A stretch of DNA of 64,000 bases. It comes from an uncultured Gammaproteobacteria bacterium (lineage in GTDB: Bacteria > Pseudomonadota > Gammaproteobacteria > HK1). Both the position numbers and the translations under genes were made by a program. Every line of letters begins with the position of its first letter. The first letter of the stretch is position 1. Where the stretch lies: the NCBI GenBank assembly GCA_958295835.1, contig OY282378.1:2373001-2437000 (forward strand), given 5' to 3'. The notes under the pieces were generated by a model. That model was given only the letters and a program-made list of their open reading frames with translations. It was not told the DNA's origin and ran no database searches. Shown one piece after another: positions 48,143-56,945 of the stretch.

Positions 48143-49362
48143 TCGAACGACGCAACAACAAGCGGCTGTCGGGGCTCGCGCTGGCCGCGGCGCTGGCCCT
48201 CCCGGCCGGTGCCGTCCAGGGCGCCGACACCATCAGGATCGGCGGCCTGGCGCCGCTGTCCTCGCCGGGGAGCTACCAGCAGGGTCCGGAGCTGGTGCTC
48301 GGGCTCCAGTGGGCGGTGGACGACGTCAACGCCGCCGGCGGCGTGCTCGGCAAGCAGGTCGAGCTGATCGTGGAGGATACCCAGGGCCGTCCCCCCACCG
48401 GCGCCACGGTGGTCGAGAAGCTGATCACCAAGGACAAGGTGGTGGGGGTGGCCGGTGAGTACCACTCCTCCGTGTGCAAGGCCGAGATCGAGGTCTTCCA
48501 CCAGCACGGCATCCCCTTCGTCATCGGGTCGTGCTGGTCGGACGCGCTGACCTCCGCGGGCTACGACGAGGTCTTCCGCACCAGCGTGTACTCCTCGAAG
48601 CTGGCCGAGAACATGGTCGCGGTGATGATGGCCAACGGCATCCGCAAGGCCGCGAGCCTGGTCGAGGACACGGACTACGGCATCGGCATCGCGAAGAACA
48701 TCGAGGGCGCGATCGAGAAGCTGAACGCGGACATCGAATTCAGCTACGAGGTGGTCGAGAAGACGTCCAAGGACTTCGTGCCGATCCTGCTGAAGTACAA
48801 GACCCAGGTGAAGCCGGAGATCCTGATCGTGGCGGTGACCCAGCCCGGGGGCTTCCTCGTCCTCAAGCAGGCCCACGAGATCCGCTTCGCGCCGACCGCG
48901 GACACCCTCTATCTCGACGGCACCTGCACCGCGCAGAACGACAAGGTGTTCTGGGACGCGGTGAAGGACGCGGGCAACTACGTGATGATGTCCTGCCCCT
49001 ACAGCCCGAGCGTCAAGCTGACCGAGCTCGGCGAGCAGATCAAGCAGCGCTACATCGACCAGTTCGACCGCCAGCCGAACTACCTGCCGCTGCAAGGATA
49101 CGACGCGATGATCTCGCTCCTGACCGCGATCGGGAACGCCGGCTCGACCGACGGCAAGGCCGTCATCGCGGCCCTGCAGGCGCTCAGGATCACCAGCACC
49201 CGCGGCGACATCGAGTTCTCCCAGGAGGACGGCGTCTGGCATCACCAGTGGAAGGACGTGCCGACGTTCATCTTCCAGTACACGGAGGTCGGGCAGTCGG
49301 CGGGGGACGCGGCGGTGCTCTATCCGGAGCAGTTCGCGACCGCGACGATCATGCGGCCCTGA
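48121..49362 (+). CDS. livK: ABC transporter substrate-binding protein (Leu/Ile/Val type)
   Basis: A 413-residue periplasmic receptor of the branched-chain amino acid type-1 family. After a signal peptide (LALAAALALPAGAVQGA) the mature protein reads IRIGGLAPLSSPGSYQQGPE, then GVLGKQVELIVEDTQGRPP and VVGVAGEYHSSVCKAEI, typical of this class. It is long for LivK and lacks the pattern of leucine-specific receptors, so it likely binds another amide or amino compound. Start ambiguity is described separately. It lies between livF and livH. Confidence 0.9.
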   Translation: MTEDKTMIERRNNKRLSGLALAAALALPAGAVQGADTIRIGGLAPLSSPGSYQQGPELVLGLQWAVDDVNAAGGVLGKQVELIVEDTQGRPPTGATVVEKLITKDKVVGVAGEYHSSVCKAEIEVFHQHGIPFVIGSCWSDALTSAGYDEVFRTSVYSSKLAENMVAVMMANGIRKAASLVEDTDYGIGIAKNIEGAIEKLNADIEFSYEVVEKTSKDFVPILLKYKTQVKPEILIVAVTQPGGFLVLKQAHEIRFAPTADTLYLDGTCTAQNDKVFWDAVKDAGNYVMMSCPYSPSVKLTELGEQIKQRYIDQFDRQPNYLPLQGYDAMISLLTAIGNAGSTDGKAVIAALQALRITSTRGDIEFSQEDGVWHHQWKDVPTFIFQYTEVGQSAGDAAVLYPEQFATATIMRP

Positions 49363-49512
49363 TCCGGTGGCGGGCCGGGGACGGGCGGGCGTCCGCCCCC
49401 GGCCCCTCGTCGCCTTCAGGCTTCTTGCCTGATCCCGGCCGAGCCGGAAATCGCCCCCGGCCCCCGATGACCATCGAGCACCTTCCTTCACCGGCAACGT
49501 GACATCGGATCC

Positions 49513-50424
49513 GTGGACTACTACGTCCTCTCGCAAATCGTCAACGGCGTGATCTTCGGCCTGATCTACGCCCTGATCGCCCTCGGCCTGACCGTGGTGT
49601 TCAGCATCATGCGGGTGGTGAATTTCTCCCACGGCGAGTTCTACATGCTCGGCGGATATACGTTGTACGCGCTGACCGCGGGCGCGGTGGCGCTGTTCTC
49701 GATCCCGCTCTCCTTGCCGACCATCGTCGGCCTGCCGCTGGCCATGGCCGCCGTCGCACTCTTCGGCGTCGCGGTGGAACGGGGCCTGCTGCGCCCGGTC
49801 TATACCGCGCGCATGGACCGGCCGGAGGAGTACGCCATCATCCTGACCTTCGGGCTGTCCCTGTTCCTGCAGTACGGCGCCCTGACCCTGGTCGGACCCT
49901 ACGAGATGACTCCGGGCGCGTTCTGGGAGGGGTCGAAGCACATCGTCGGCGACCTCTACCTCGCCGGCGACCGGCTGTTCGCCGCGGGCGTCTCCGCCCT
50001 GCTCATCGGCGCCACCCTGTTCTTCGTCTACGGCACCTGGACCGGCCGTGCCCTCATGGCGACGGCGCAGAACCGGGTCGGGGCGACCATCGTGGGGGTG
50101 AACCCGGTGCGGATGAACGTCATCGCCATGGCCCTGGCCGGCCTTCTCGCCGGCGCGGCCGGCGCCCTGCTCGCCCCGGTCTTCCTGGTCTACCCCGACG
50201 TCGGCCAGATCCCGGTGATCAAGGCGTTCGTGATCATCGTGCTGGGCGGCATGGGCTCGATCCCCGGGGCGGTGGTCGCGGCGCTGATCCTGGGGCTGGT
50301 GGAGAGCCTGGGCTCGGTCTACCTCTCGGTCGCCTACCGGGACGTGTTCGCGTTCCTGGTCCTGATCGGGGTGCTGCTGTTCCGGCCCCACGGGCTGTTC
50401 GGCCAGAAGGAGCGTCGGGCGTGA
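49513..50424 (+). CDS. livH: Branched-chain amino acid-type ABC permease
   Basis: A 303-residue LivH-type permease with about eight membrane helices. It begins YYVLSQIVNGVIFGLIYALI and has the conserved RVVNFSHGEFYMLGGY and the cytoplasmic GRALMATAQNRVGATIVGVN segment. GTG 49513 is the first in-frame start consistent with the domain. Its stop overlaps GTG 50421 of the duplicated livM start (GTGA). Confidence 0.93.
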   Translation: MDYYVLSQIVNGVIFGLIYALIALGLTVVFSIMRVVNFSHGEFYMLGGYTLYALTAGAVALFSIPLSLPTIVGLPLAMAAVALFGVAVERGLLRPVYTARMDRPEEYAIILTFGLSLFLQYGALTLVGPYEMTPGAFWEGSKHIVGDLYLAGDRLFAAGVSALLIGATLFFVYGTWTGRALMATAQNRVGATIVGVNPVRMNVIAMALAGLLAGAAGALLAPVFLVYPDVGQIPVIKAFVIIVLGGMGSIPGAVVAALILGLVESLGSVYLSVAYRDVFAFLVLIGVLLFRPHGLFGQKERRA

Positions 50425-50528
50425 CCCGCTTCGAGGAAATTGCCCGTGGACTTGCTCCGGCCGGGGGCTTGCCGGGGCTCGTCATCCGGCCTTCCGGACC
50501 GTTCGACCGGCAGGAGCGCCGGGCGTGA
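50421..50528 (+). other. 35-residue coupled micro-ORF at the livH/livM junction
   Basis: A 104-base unit holding the end of livH and the start of livM is present twice (GGAGCG.CGGGCGTGACCCG at 50409 and 50513). The first copy forms a frame from GTG 50421, overlapping the livH stop, to TGA 50526-50528, overlapping livM's GTG. It starts MTRFEEIARGLAPAGGL like livM (MTRFEKTVCGLALAGGL) and ends FDRQERRA like livH (FGQKERRA). It probably serves only coupling. Confidence 0.85.
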
Positions 50529-51487
50529 CCCGGTTCGAGAAGACGGTCTGCGGGCTGGCCCTGGCCGGGGGGCTCGTCATCCCCTTCCTGCTCGACAGCT
50601 ATACCATCCGGGTCGCCGCGATGGCGTTGTACTACGTCATCCTCGCGTCCTCGTGGAACCTGCTCCTCGGCTACGCCGGCCAGTTGTCCTTCGCCCACGC
50701 CGCGTTCGCCGGCATCGGCGCCTACACCTCGGGACTGCTCAGCCATCACCACGGCGTCCATCCGGGCTTCGGCATCTTCATCGGCGGCGCGGTGGCCGCG
50801 GGCATCGGCTGGTGCCTGGGGCGCATGTGCCTGCGCACCTGCGGCCCCTACCTGGCCCTGATGACCCTGGGCTTCTCGGAGACGGTGCGGCTGATCCTCC
50901 AGATCGAGCACGACTACACCCGCGGGTCGCTGGGCTTGCAGATCCCCTACCTCTTCGGCGAGGGCCTGCCCCACCACGTCCTTGGATACTTCGTCATGCT
51001 GGCTCTGGCGGTGCTCACCATCGTGGTCCTGCACCGGCTGGTGAACTCGGAGAAGGGGTTGTACTTCAAGGCGATCCGGGAGGACGAGGACGTGGCCGCG
51101 GTGATGGGGGTGGAGCTGGTGAAGTGGAAGGTCAATGCGTTCGTGATCTCCAGCCTGTTCGCCGGTCTTGCCGGCGCCATCTATGCCCATCTCTTCGTCC
51201 AGGTGCTCGCGCCGCAGAACCTGCTCCTCATCGAGATGGGCCTGATCCTGGCGATGACCATCGTCGGTGGCCTGGGCACCCTGACCGGCCCGATCATCGG
51301 CGCGATCCTGCTGGTGGTGATGTGGGAGGTGATGCGCGACGTGAGCCCCTACGCGCACATGCTCTTGTTCGCGACCCTGGTGATCGTGGTGATGAAGTTC
51401 TTCCGCGCCGGCATCTTCGGCCTCATCGCGGCGCGGCTGAAGGCGAAGGGGCTGATATCCCGGGCGCCGCCGTTGACGGTGGAGTAG
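50525..51487 (+). CDS. livM: Branched-chain amino acid-type ABC permease, second
   Basis: A 320-residue LivM-type permease, partner of LivH, with about eight helices. Motifs seen are LLLGYAGQLSFAHAAFAGIG and the cytoplasmic YFKAIREDEDVAAVMGVELV. GTG 50525 follows GGAGCG and overlaps the end of the 35-residue frame. It ends the sox-liv cluster. After it, 51488-51634 holds two TTGACA hexamers near 51576-51600 that may belong to the promoter of the next module. Confidence 0.92.
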   Translation: MTRFEKTVCGLALAGGLVIPFLLDSYTIRVAAMALYYVILASSWNLLLGYAGQLSFAHAAFAGIGAYTSGLLSHHHGVHPGFGIFIGGAVAAGIGWCLGRMCLRTCGPYLALMTLGFSETVRLILQIEHDYTRGSLGLQIPYLFGEGLPHHVLGYFVMLALAVLTIVVLHRLVNSEKGLYFKAIREDEDVAAVMGVELVKWKVNAFVISSLFAGLAGAIYAHLFVQVLAPQNLLLIEMGLILAMTIVGGLGTLTGPIIGAILLVVMWEVMRDVSPYAHMLLFATLVIVVMKFFRAGIFGLIAARLKAKGLISRAPPLTVE

Positions 51488-51634
51488 GGGATACGCGCCG
51501 CCCGTTCAGACTGGAGCTTGCCCCCAACACCGGAGGGTTCGTCCAGTTCCCGGACAACGGCGATCCGGCTCTTGAAAGTTGACATCCGGTAGCGGTTGAC
51601 ACATGGTTGCGATCCGCGGATTGGAGACCGAAAC

Positions 51635-52084
51635 ATGAGCGCAGTCATGGCCCTCGGGAGGCTCGGGCCGGAAGAGGCGGCCGAGCAGATATTCAGAACG
51701 TACCAGGACGAAGGCGCGTGGCTCGACGCCTTCACCGAAAGCCTCGACCGGCAGCGCGCGGGACGATCCTTCGCCCGTACGCTCGCGGTGTGGGCTCTGA
51801 GCCAGGCCGAGGTGGCCCGTCTCTTCGGCGTGAGCCGCCAAGCGGTCGGCAAGTGGCTGCGACACGGCGTGCCTCCGGAACGCGCGGGCGCGATCTCGGA
51901 TCTGGCCGCCGCCACCGATCTGCTCGTGCGTCATCTCAAGAGCGACCGCATACCGGCGGTCGTGCGCCGGCCCATCCCGTCGCGTGACGGCGTCTCCCTG
52001 ATGGACCTGCTGGCGCGGGGCGACACACCGGCCTTGCTGGCGGTCTGCCGTGACATGTTCCGCTTCGATCGGGCACACGCCTGA
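51635..52084 (+). CDS. MbcA/ParS/Xre-type antitoxin
   Basis: A 149-residue antitoxin with a central helix-turn-helix (SQAEVARLFGVSRQAVGKWL, near residues 57-76) and a C-terminal toxin-binding region (DLLARGDTPALLAVCRDMFR). It should bind the RES toxin encoded two bases downstream and repress the pair. The start ATG 51635 is the first before the conserved core. Intact. The antitoxin of the decayed duplicate at 54.6 kb was not copied. Confidence 0.87.
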   Translation: MSAVMALGRLGPEEAAEQIFRTYQDEGAWLDAFTESLDRQRAGRSFARTLAVWALSQAEVARLFGVSRQAVGKWLRHGVPPERAGAISDLAAATDLLVRHLKSDRIPAVVRRPIPSRDGVSLMDLLARGDTPALLAVCRDMFRFDRAHA

Positions 52085-52086
52085 GC

Positions 52087-52629
52087 ATGGCGTTACGGTG
52101 CGAAACCATCCCGGACGCCCATGTATGGTGGCGTATCGCCGACCCGGCATGGACCAACCCCCTCGACCCGAGCTTCGCGCAACGGCAGGGCGGGCGCTGG
52201 AATCCGCCGGGGAGCTTCCCCACGCTCTATCTCAATGAAGACACGGCCACGGCACGCCGGAATCTCCGCGCCTTCATCGCCAGGTGGCCGTATGAGCCGG
52301 AAGACCTCCGCGACGACACGGGACCGATCCTGGTGGGCTGCACCCTTCCGCGCCGTCAGGCCGCATGCGACGTGTATTCCCGGGCCGGCGTGCGCGCTGC
52401 CGGGCTGCCCGACAGCTATCCCTTCGAGAAGGACGGCGGGCTGGTGCCGCACACTCGCTGCCAACCGGTCGGCGCGCGGGTCAAGGCGGCGGGTCTGCGT
52501 GGCGTCCGCGCCCGTTCGGCACAATCCCCCGACGGTGCAGGCTGTGAACTGGCGTGGTTCCCGCACTCCGCCCGCAGCGTCGCCCGGCGGGTGCAGACGC
52601 TGGCGTTTACAGCGTGGTTCCGGGGTTGA
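52087..52629 (+). CDS. RES-domain toxin (MbcT/ParT family)
   Basis: A 180-residue RES-domain toxin. The fold signature GGRWNPPGSFPTLYLNED is clear, with R and Y/E residues that bind NAD. Characterised members deplete NAD+ or ADP-ribosylate a target. The start is two bases after the antitoxin stop. Its 3' part is repeated at 54591-54922 in decayed form. Intact here, so this is the active copy. Confidence 0.87.
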   Translation: MALRCETIPDAHVWWRIADPAWTNPLDPSFAQRQGGRWNPPGSFPTLYLNEDTATARRNLRAFIARWPYEPEDLRDDTGPILVGCTLPRRQAACDVYSRAGVRAAGLPDSYPFEKDGGLVPHTRCQPVGARVKAAGLRGVRARSAQSPDGAGCELAWFPHSARSVARRVQTLAFTAWFRG

Positions 52630-53074
52630 CGTTCGTTCCGAAGGCGCCCCCGGAACCCATGCCGCCCGACAACGTTTCGGCCAGGATCAAAGCGCGAAGG
52701 TCTGCCGAGGCAGTCTCGATGCTCGCCGAGCAACCCGATCGTCGGCTGATGCTTCGCAGCCCGGTCGTCGCGACGACGGCGGGCGCGCGGCTCGGCTTCT
52801 CCTCCAGTTGCGTATTCCGGTCCAAGCCGATCGCCGATTCCGGTCGAACCCGTCCAGTGGGCCGAGCGGCGAGCGAGGTGGACCCCAGCGCGGTGGCGCC
52901 CCCCGGTATCGACGGGGTGCTGGCCGGAGGCTCGCTCTCCTCCGGTTCTCCAGAGTCGAGGCATCGTGTTCTCGTGCGATGGCGAAGGTGGAGGCGCCCC
53001 GTGCGGTTGGCGGAGATCCCTGCCGAGCCATGCCCGGCGTTGATGGTGGTATGACTGCGTGATACCGTAGCGAC
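52630..53074. other. Geneless part of duplicated toxin-antitoxin segment
   Basis: No gene is recognised. The sequence is repeated at 54923-55370 with scattered differences, as part of a segmental copy that covers about 52240-53330 and 54591-55640. It presumably contains the parDE promoter near its end. Confidence 0.6.
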
Positions 53075-53359
53075 ATGACCGTCAAATCCGCCGTCTCCTT
53101 CATCGACGAACACCACGCTTTCGCCAAGGTGATGGTGGAGCGGGGCGAATTCGCGTCGGTGAGCGCCGTGGTCGCCGCGGGTATTCAAAGGCTCCGGGAC
53201 GAAGAGGCCGAGCGCAAAGTCATACTGGAGGCGATGGCGGAAGAAATCCGCCGCCGTGCGGAAGCTCCTGACGAGGAGTTCGTGAAACACGCCCCGGGAG
53301 ATTTCGCGAGGATCCTCGAAGGAGTGCTGGCAGTGCGTCGCGGCGATGACCCGGTTTGA
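53075..53359 (+). CDS. parD: ParD-type antitoxin
   Basis: A 94-residue antitoxin with a CopG/ParD N-terminus (VSFIDEHHAFAKVMVERGEF ASVSAVVAAGIQRL) and helical tail. It should sequester ParE, encoded with a 14-base overlap. ATG 53075 fits the conserved start. Intact here; the copy at 55371 is frameshifted. Confidence 0.87.
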   Translation: MTVKSAVSFIDEHHAFAKVMVERGEFASVSAVVAAGIQRLRDEEAERKVILEAMAEEIRRRAEAPDEEFVKHAPGDFARILEGVLAVRRGDDPV

Positions 53360-53684
53360 GGTTGTCCGGCATCCACTCGTGGACAGGGACATCGCTCGCA
53401 TCGTGGCCTTTCTGCTCGATTTCACGACACCCCGGTCCGTCGCAAGGAAAGTCGCCGCCCTTGACGCGGATGCGGACGCTCTTGGGGAAAACCCTTGTCG
53501 CGGAACCAGGCGGGACGAAATCTCTCCCGGTCTCCGTGCCATTCCAAGTGCGGGGAAGGGCGTCATCGCTTTTGACGTCAAGGAAGAAACTCGCACCGTG
53601 CGCATTCTGTCGATCACCTGGGGCGGCGCCGACTGGATGGGAAAGATCGCGGAGCGCGCGGCGCGGGCGGCCATCTCCGAATAG
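53346..53684 (+). CDS. parE: ParE-type toxin
   Basis: A 112-residue RelE/ParE-fold toxin, probably a gyrase poison. Seen: FEVVRHPLVDRDIARIVAFL at the start, PGLRAIPSAGKGVIAFDVKE and a terminal VRILSITWGGADWMGKI. Overlaps parD by 14 bases. It was not retained beside the second parD copy. Confidence 0.82.
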   Translation: MTRFEVVRHPLVDRDIARIVAFLLDFTTPRSVARKVAALDADADALGENPCRGTRRDEISPGLRAIPSAGKGVIAFDVKEETRTVRILSITWGGADWMGKIAERAARAAISE

Positions 53685-53839
53685 CTCACGTGTCCCGCGT
53701 CCGGCGGTCCCCTGTGCGATGCGACGATCCCCGGAAAAGCCACGAAATCGTATTCCCATCTCAAGAAATTACCCACGTTGCCGGCTCCTGCGGTCCATGA
53801 ACACCGGAACAACTGGCCACGGCCCGAGCGTCTTTCACT

Positions 53840-53965
53840 ACCGGCTGCATCGTCGGCTCTCGGAGACGACTCGGCGACCGGCAGGACCTCATGCCCGAGG
53901 CTCGTCAACGCACGGACAACAGCGTAGTCGCAACTCTCGTCGGCAAGAAAGCGCAGCATCGACAC
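53840..53965 (-). pseudogene. DUF5615 (PIN-like) toxin, truncated
   Basis: Encodes MSMLRFLADESCDYAVVRAL then TSLGHEVLPVAESSPRADDA, the start of a DUF5615 Mut7-C/PIN-like toxin, and then loses family similarity (AGSERRSGRGQL). The partner DUF433 antitoxin gene ends 11 bases upstream. The remainder of 53685-53840 shows nothing recognisable. Confidence 0.65.
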
Positions 53966-53976
53966 TTGTCCGGAGA

Positions 53977-54207
53977 CTACGCCGGCGCGGTGGAAAGGAC
54001 CTCCTCATGAGCAACCGTGTCCGCGGCATACACGAGGCATGCGTAGACGTCTTCGGGCATCAGTCGAGGATACGCATCGCGCAGATCGTCCATGGTCGCG
54101 CCTTCGCCGAGCTTTCGAAGGACGAGTTCGACGGGGATGCGCGTCCCCTTGACGACCGGCTTGCCCAGCATGACGTCCGGGTCGAGTTCGATACGGTGCG
54201 TCCACAC
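53977..54207 (-). CDS. DUF433 antitoxin
   Basis: A 76-residue DUF433 protein, the usual antitoxin of DUF5615 toxins. The conserved core is DPDVMLGKPVVKGTRIPVEL then LRKLGEGATMDDLRDAYPRL. GTG 54207 is used since it lies just before the core; the longer frame upstream is not conserved. The partner toxin is truncated, so this antitoxin is probably an orphan. Confidence 0.7.
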   Translation of the reverse strand: MWTHRIELDPDVMLGKPVVKGTRIPVELVLRKLGEGATMDDLRDAYPRLMPEDVYACLVYAADTVAHEEVLSTAPA

Positions 54208-54257
54208 GGCGGCTGGCTCCGAGAGCGGTTGCTCCCATCCTACCCCCTTCACCCGGG

Positions 54258-54590
54258 AAACGGCCCGATCTGGTGCTGGTGCTCGACGTCCCGGTCGAGG
54301 TCGGGCGCGCATGCGCCGGGCGGCGCCAGCAGATGACGATGGGCTTTCCGGCCCCGGTCGGACCGGGGCTCGGACTCGCACATGGCGTGGCGGACCGGTT
54401 CAGGCGCGAGGACGCCGAATTCTTCCGGCGCGTGCGCGAGGTCTTTCTCGAACGCGCGTGGACGCATCCCGGGCGCTACGCGGTCATCGGCGTGAGTGCC
54501 GGCGAGGAGGCCACCACCGAGCGCGCGAGGGCGGAGACCTCGGAGCGGTTCCCGCACCGGCACCGTACAATCACCGGCCGGTGGCCTTGA
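54258..54590 (+). pseudogene. Thymidylate kinase 3' fragment
   Basis: The frame encodes LVLDVPVEVGRACA..., then ADRFRREDAEFFRRVREVFL and ERAWTHPGRYAVIGVSAGEE, resembling the C-terminal third of thymidylate kinase (LDVPVEVGL.R...DRFE.E...FF.RVR..YL..A...P.R). The N-terminal two thirds, including the P-loop, are missing. It abuts the copy of the RES-toxin segment. Confidence 0.6.
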
Positions 54591-54922
54591 AGACATGGCC
54601 ACGGCAGGCCGGAATCTCCGCGCCTTCATCGCCGGGTGGCCGTATGAGCCGGAAGACCTCCGCGACGACACGGGACCGATCCTGGTGGGATGCACCCTTC
54701 CGCGCCGTCACGCCTCATGCGACGTGTATTCCCGGGCCGGCGTGCGCGCTGCCGGGCTGCCCGACAGCTATCCCTTCGAGAAGGACGGCAGGCTGGCGCC
54801 GCACGCTCGCCGCCAACCGGTTGGCGCGCGGGTCAAGGCAGCGGGTCTGCGTGGCGTGCGCGCCCGCTCGGCACAATCCCCCGACGGTGCGGACGCTGGC
54901 GTTCACGGCGTGGTTCCGGGAT
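54591..54922 (+). pseudogene. RES-domain toxin copy, decayed
   Basis: Matches 52240-52629 but lacks the first 52 codons (including the RES signature) and carries an internal 56-base deletion between two GGTGCAG-like repeats, which shifts the frame. It is part of the segmental copy. Confidence 0.8.
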
Positions 54923-55370
54923 TGACGTCCGTTCCGAAGGCGTCCCCGGAACCCATGCCGCCCGTCAACGTTTGGTCAAAAGCGAAGCGCGAAGGTTTGC
55001 CGAGACCGTCTCGATGCTCGCCGAGCAACCCGATCGTCGGCTGATGCTTCGTAGCCCGGCCGTCACGACGACGGCGGGCGCGCGGCTCGGTTTCTCCTCC
55101 AGTTGCGTATTCCGGTCCAAGCCGATCGCCGATTCCGGTCGAACCCGTCCAGTGGGCCGAGTGCCGAGCGAGGTGGATCCCATCGCGGTGGCGCCCCACC
55201 GGTATCGACGGGGTGCTGGCCGCAGACTCGCTCTCCTCCAATTCTCCAGAGTCGAGACATCGTGTTCTCGTGCGATGGCGAAGGTGGAGGCGCCCCGTGA
55301 CGTTGGCAGAGGTCCCTGCCGATCCGTGCCCGGTGCCAATGGTGGTATGACTGCGTGATACCGTAACGAC
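54923..55370. other. Geneless part of second duplicated segment
   Basis: Counterpart of 52630-53074, with scattered substitutions and small indels. No gene recognised. Confidence 0.55.
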
Positions 55371-55668
55371 ATGACCGTCAAATCCGCTGTCTCCTTCATT
55401 GACGAACACCACAGCTTTCGCCAAGGTGATAGTGGAGCGGGGCGAATTCGCGTCGGTGAGCGCCGTGGTCGCCGCGGGTATTCAAAGGCTCCGGGACGAA
55501 GAGGCCGAGCGCAAAGTCATACTGGAGGCGATGGCGGAAGAAGTCCGCCGCCGTGCAGAAGCTCCTGACGAGGAGTTCGTGGAACACGCCCCGGGAGATT
55601 TCGCGAGGATCCTCGAAGGGGTGATGGCAATGCGTCTCATCTTCTGCTCCTCTCTCAGCCTTCTATGA
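55371..55668 (+). pseudogene. ParD antitoxin copy, frameshifted
   Basis: Begins MTVKSAVSFIDEHH like the intact antitoxin, then an extra base near 55413 (CACAGCTTT against CACGCTTT) shifts the frame; the antitoxin frame resumes from 55399 (FAKVIVERGEFASVSAVVAA) and ends in unrelated sequence. No ParE follows. Second half of the decayed segmental copy. Confidence 0.82.
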
Positions 55669-56211
55669 TCATGGCAAAAGACACTTACTGAATCGCGATT
55701 CCTGTCCAACCGTTGGGGTCCACCTCAGTGACCGCCGTCCGTCCACGAGAAAAAACCCTTGGCCGTGCAACCATTCGTGATCGAAGTGCTCGGATCGCCG
55801 CCCGTCCGGGTACGTCATGACGCCTCGCTGCGGCTTGCCGTCGCGGATTTCGCTCTCGAAGCGAAGCCCGTCCGGCATCGTTATGACGCCTCGCCCGTGC
55901 GCCACCCCGTCGCGGAAGTCGCCCTCGAAACGCGGTCCGTCCGGGAACGTCATGACGCCCCGCCCGTGCCGCCGGCCGCCGCGCCATCCGCCCTCGTAGC
56001 GCGTGCCGTCTAGCGTCGTCGCGACCCCCTCCCCGTGCGGCAGGCCGTCGCAGAGGTCGCCCTCGTAGCGTCTGCCGTCCGTCCACGAGAAAAAACCCTT
56101 GGCCGTGCCCCCTCCCTCCCCCCCGTCCGTGCCGGGACCAGCGCACCCCGACAGCATCACCGCCGCCGCGCCGGCCAGCGCCAGCGCTCTACCCGTTCGT
56201 ATTCCGTTCAT
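55669..56211 (-). CDS. MORN-repeat lipoprotein (third of three)
   Basis: A 180-residue predicted lipoprotein: signal peptide ALAGAAAVMLSGC with the lipobox cysteine, then MORN repeats of the form RYEGDLCDGLPHGEGV and RFEGDFRDGVAHGRGV. MORN repeats bind lipid or protein surfaces. ATG 56211 overlaps the stop of the preceding MORN gene (ATGA). Its C-terminus degenerates after the last repeat. It is last in a run of three similar genes. Confidence 0.82.
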   Translation of the reverse strand: MNGIRTGRALALAGAAAVMLSGCAGPGTDGGEGGGTAKGFFSWTDGRRYEGDLCDGLPHGEGVATTLDGTRYEGGWRGGRRHGRGVMTFPDGPRFEGDFRDGVAHGRGVITMPDGLRFESEIRDGKPQRGVMTYPDGRRSEHFDHEWLHGQGFFLVDGRRSLRWTPTVGQESRFSKCLLP

Positions 56212-56945
56212 AGGTCTTCTCCCGGTTGCATCTCGAACTCGTACCGCCGCCCGTCCGGGTACGTCATGACACCCTTCCCGTGCTTCAGCAGCCCGCCGCG
56301 CCATTCGCCCTCGTAGGAGCCGCTCGAGTACGTCATGACGCCCCGCCCGTGCCGCTTGCCGTCGCGCCATCCGCCCTTGTAGCGCACGCCGTTCTCCCAC
56401 ATGAAAACCCCTTGGCCGTGCTCCAGCCCGTCGCGGAAGTCGCCCTCGTAGCGCGGTCGTCCGCCCGGCTCCGTCTTGACACCCTTCCCGTGCATCAGCC
56501 CGTTCCGCCATCCGCCCTTGTAGCGCGCGCCGTTCTCCCACGTCTTGACCCCTTCCCCGTGCGGCTGGCCGCTATGCAGTCCGCCCTTGTAGCGCCATTT
56601 GCCGGTGTATCTGAAAACGTGGTTGAAGTTGAGCCCCGTCAACGTGCCGCTCGTCAACGTGCCGCTCGTCAACGTGCCGCTCGTCAACGTGCCGCTCGTC
56701 AACGTGCCGCTCGTCAACGTGCCGCTCGTCAACGTGCCGCTCGTCAACGTGCCGCTCGTCAACGTGCCGCTCGTCAACGTGAAAGTCCCTTGGCCGTGCA
56801 CCACCTTTTCGCGGAATTCGCCCTCGTAGCTCGTTCCATCCAGCGACTGCCCGATCACCCCCCCGTCCGTGCCGGGACCAGCGCACCCCGACAGCATCAC
56901 CGCCGCCGCGCCGGCCAGCGCCCTACCCGTTCGTATTCCGTTCAT
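56208..56945 (-). CDS. MORN-repeat lipoprotein with TLTSG array (second of three)
   Basis: A 245-residue lipoprotein: signal peptide ALAGAAAVMLSGC, then SYEGEFREKVVHGQG, an expanded TLTSG array (nine 15-base units, residues about 57-101), and several MORN repeats (RYKGGWRNGLMHGKGV). ATG 56945 overlaps the stop of the upstream MORN gene and its own stop overlaps the next start, so all three are a coupled chain. The TLTSG array would form a flexible linker. Confidence 0.85.
   Translation of the reverse strand: MNGIRTGRALAGAAAVMLSGCAGPGTDGGVIGQSLDGTSYEGEFREKVVHGQGTFTLTSGTLTSGTLTSGTLTSGTLTSGTLTSGTLTSGTLTSGTLTSGTLTGLNFNHVFRYTGKWRYKGGLHSGQPHGEGVKTWENGARYKGGWRNGLMHGKGVKTEPGGRPRYEGDFRDGLEHGQGVFMWENGVRYKGGWRDGKRHGRGVMTYSSGSYEGEWRGGLLKHGKGVMTYPDGRRYEFEMQPGEDL
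56641..56775 (-). repeat. Minisatellite of nine 15-bp units in MORN gene
   Basis: AACGTGCCGCTCGTC is repeated nine times perfectly on the plus strand, giving TLTSG nine times in the protein. Fifteen bases is a whole number of codons, so copy changes keep the frame. Perfect identity suggests recent slippage. Confidence 0.95.

Noticed and set aside
51576..51600. Two TTGACA hexamers as a firm promoter for the RES module
   Set aside because: Neither has a convincing -10 box at 16-18 bases, so it was only mentioned, not annotated.
56641..56775. Possible CRISPR or noncoding array
   Set aside because: 15-base units without spacers, inside an open reading frame with lipoprotein and MORN sequence on both sides.
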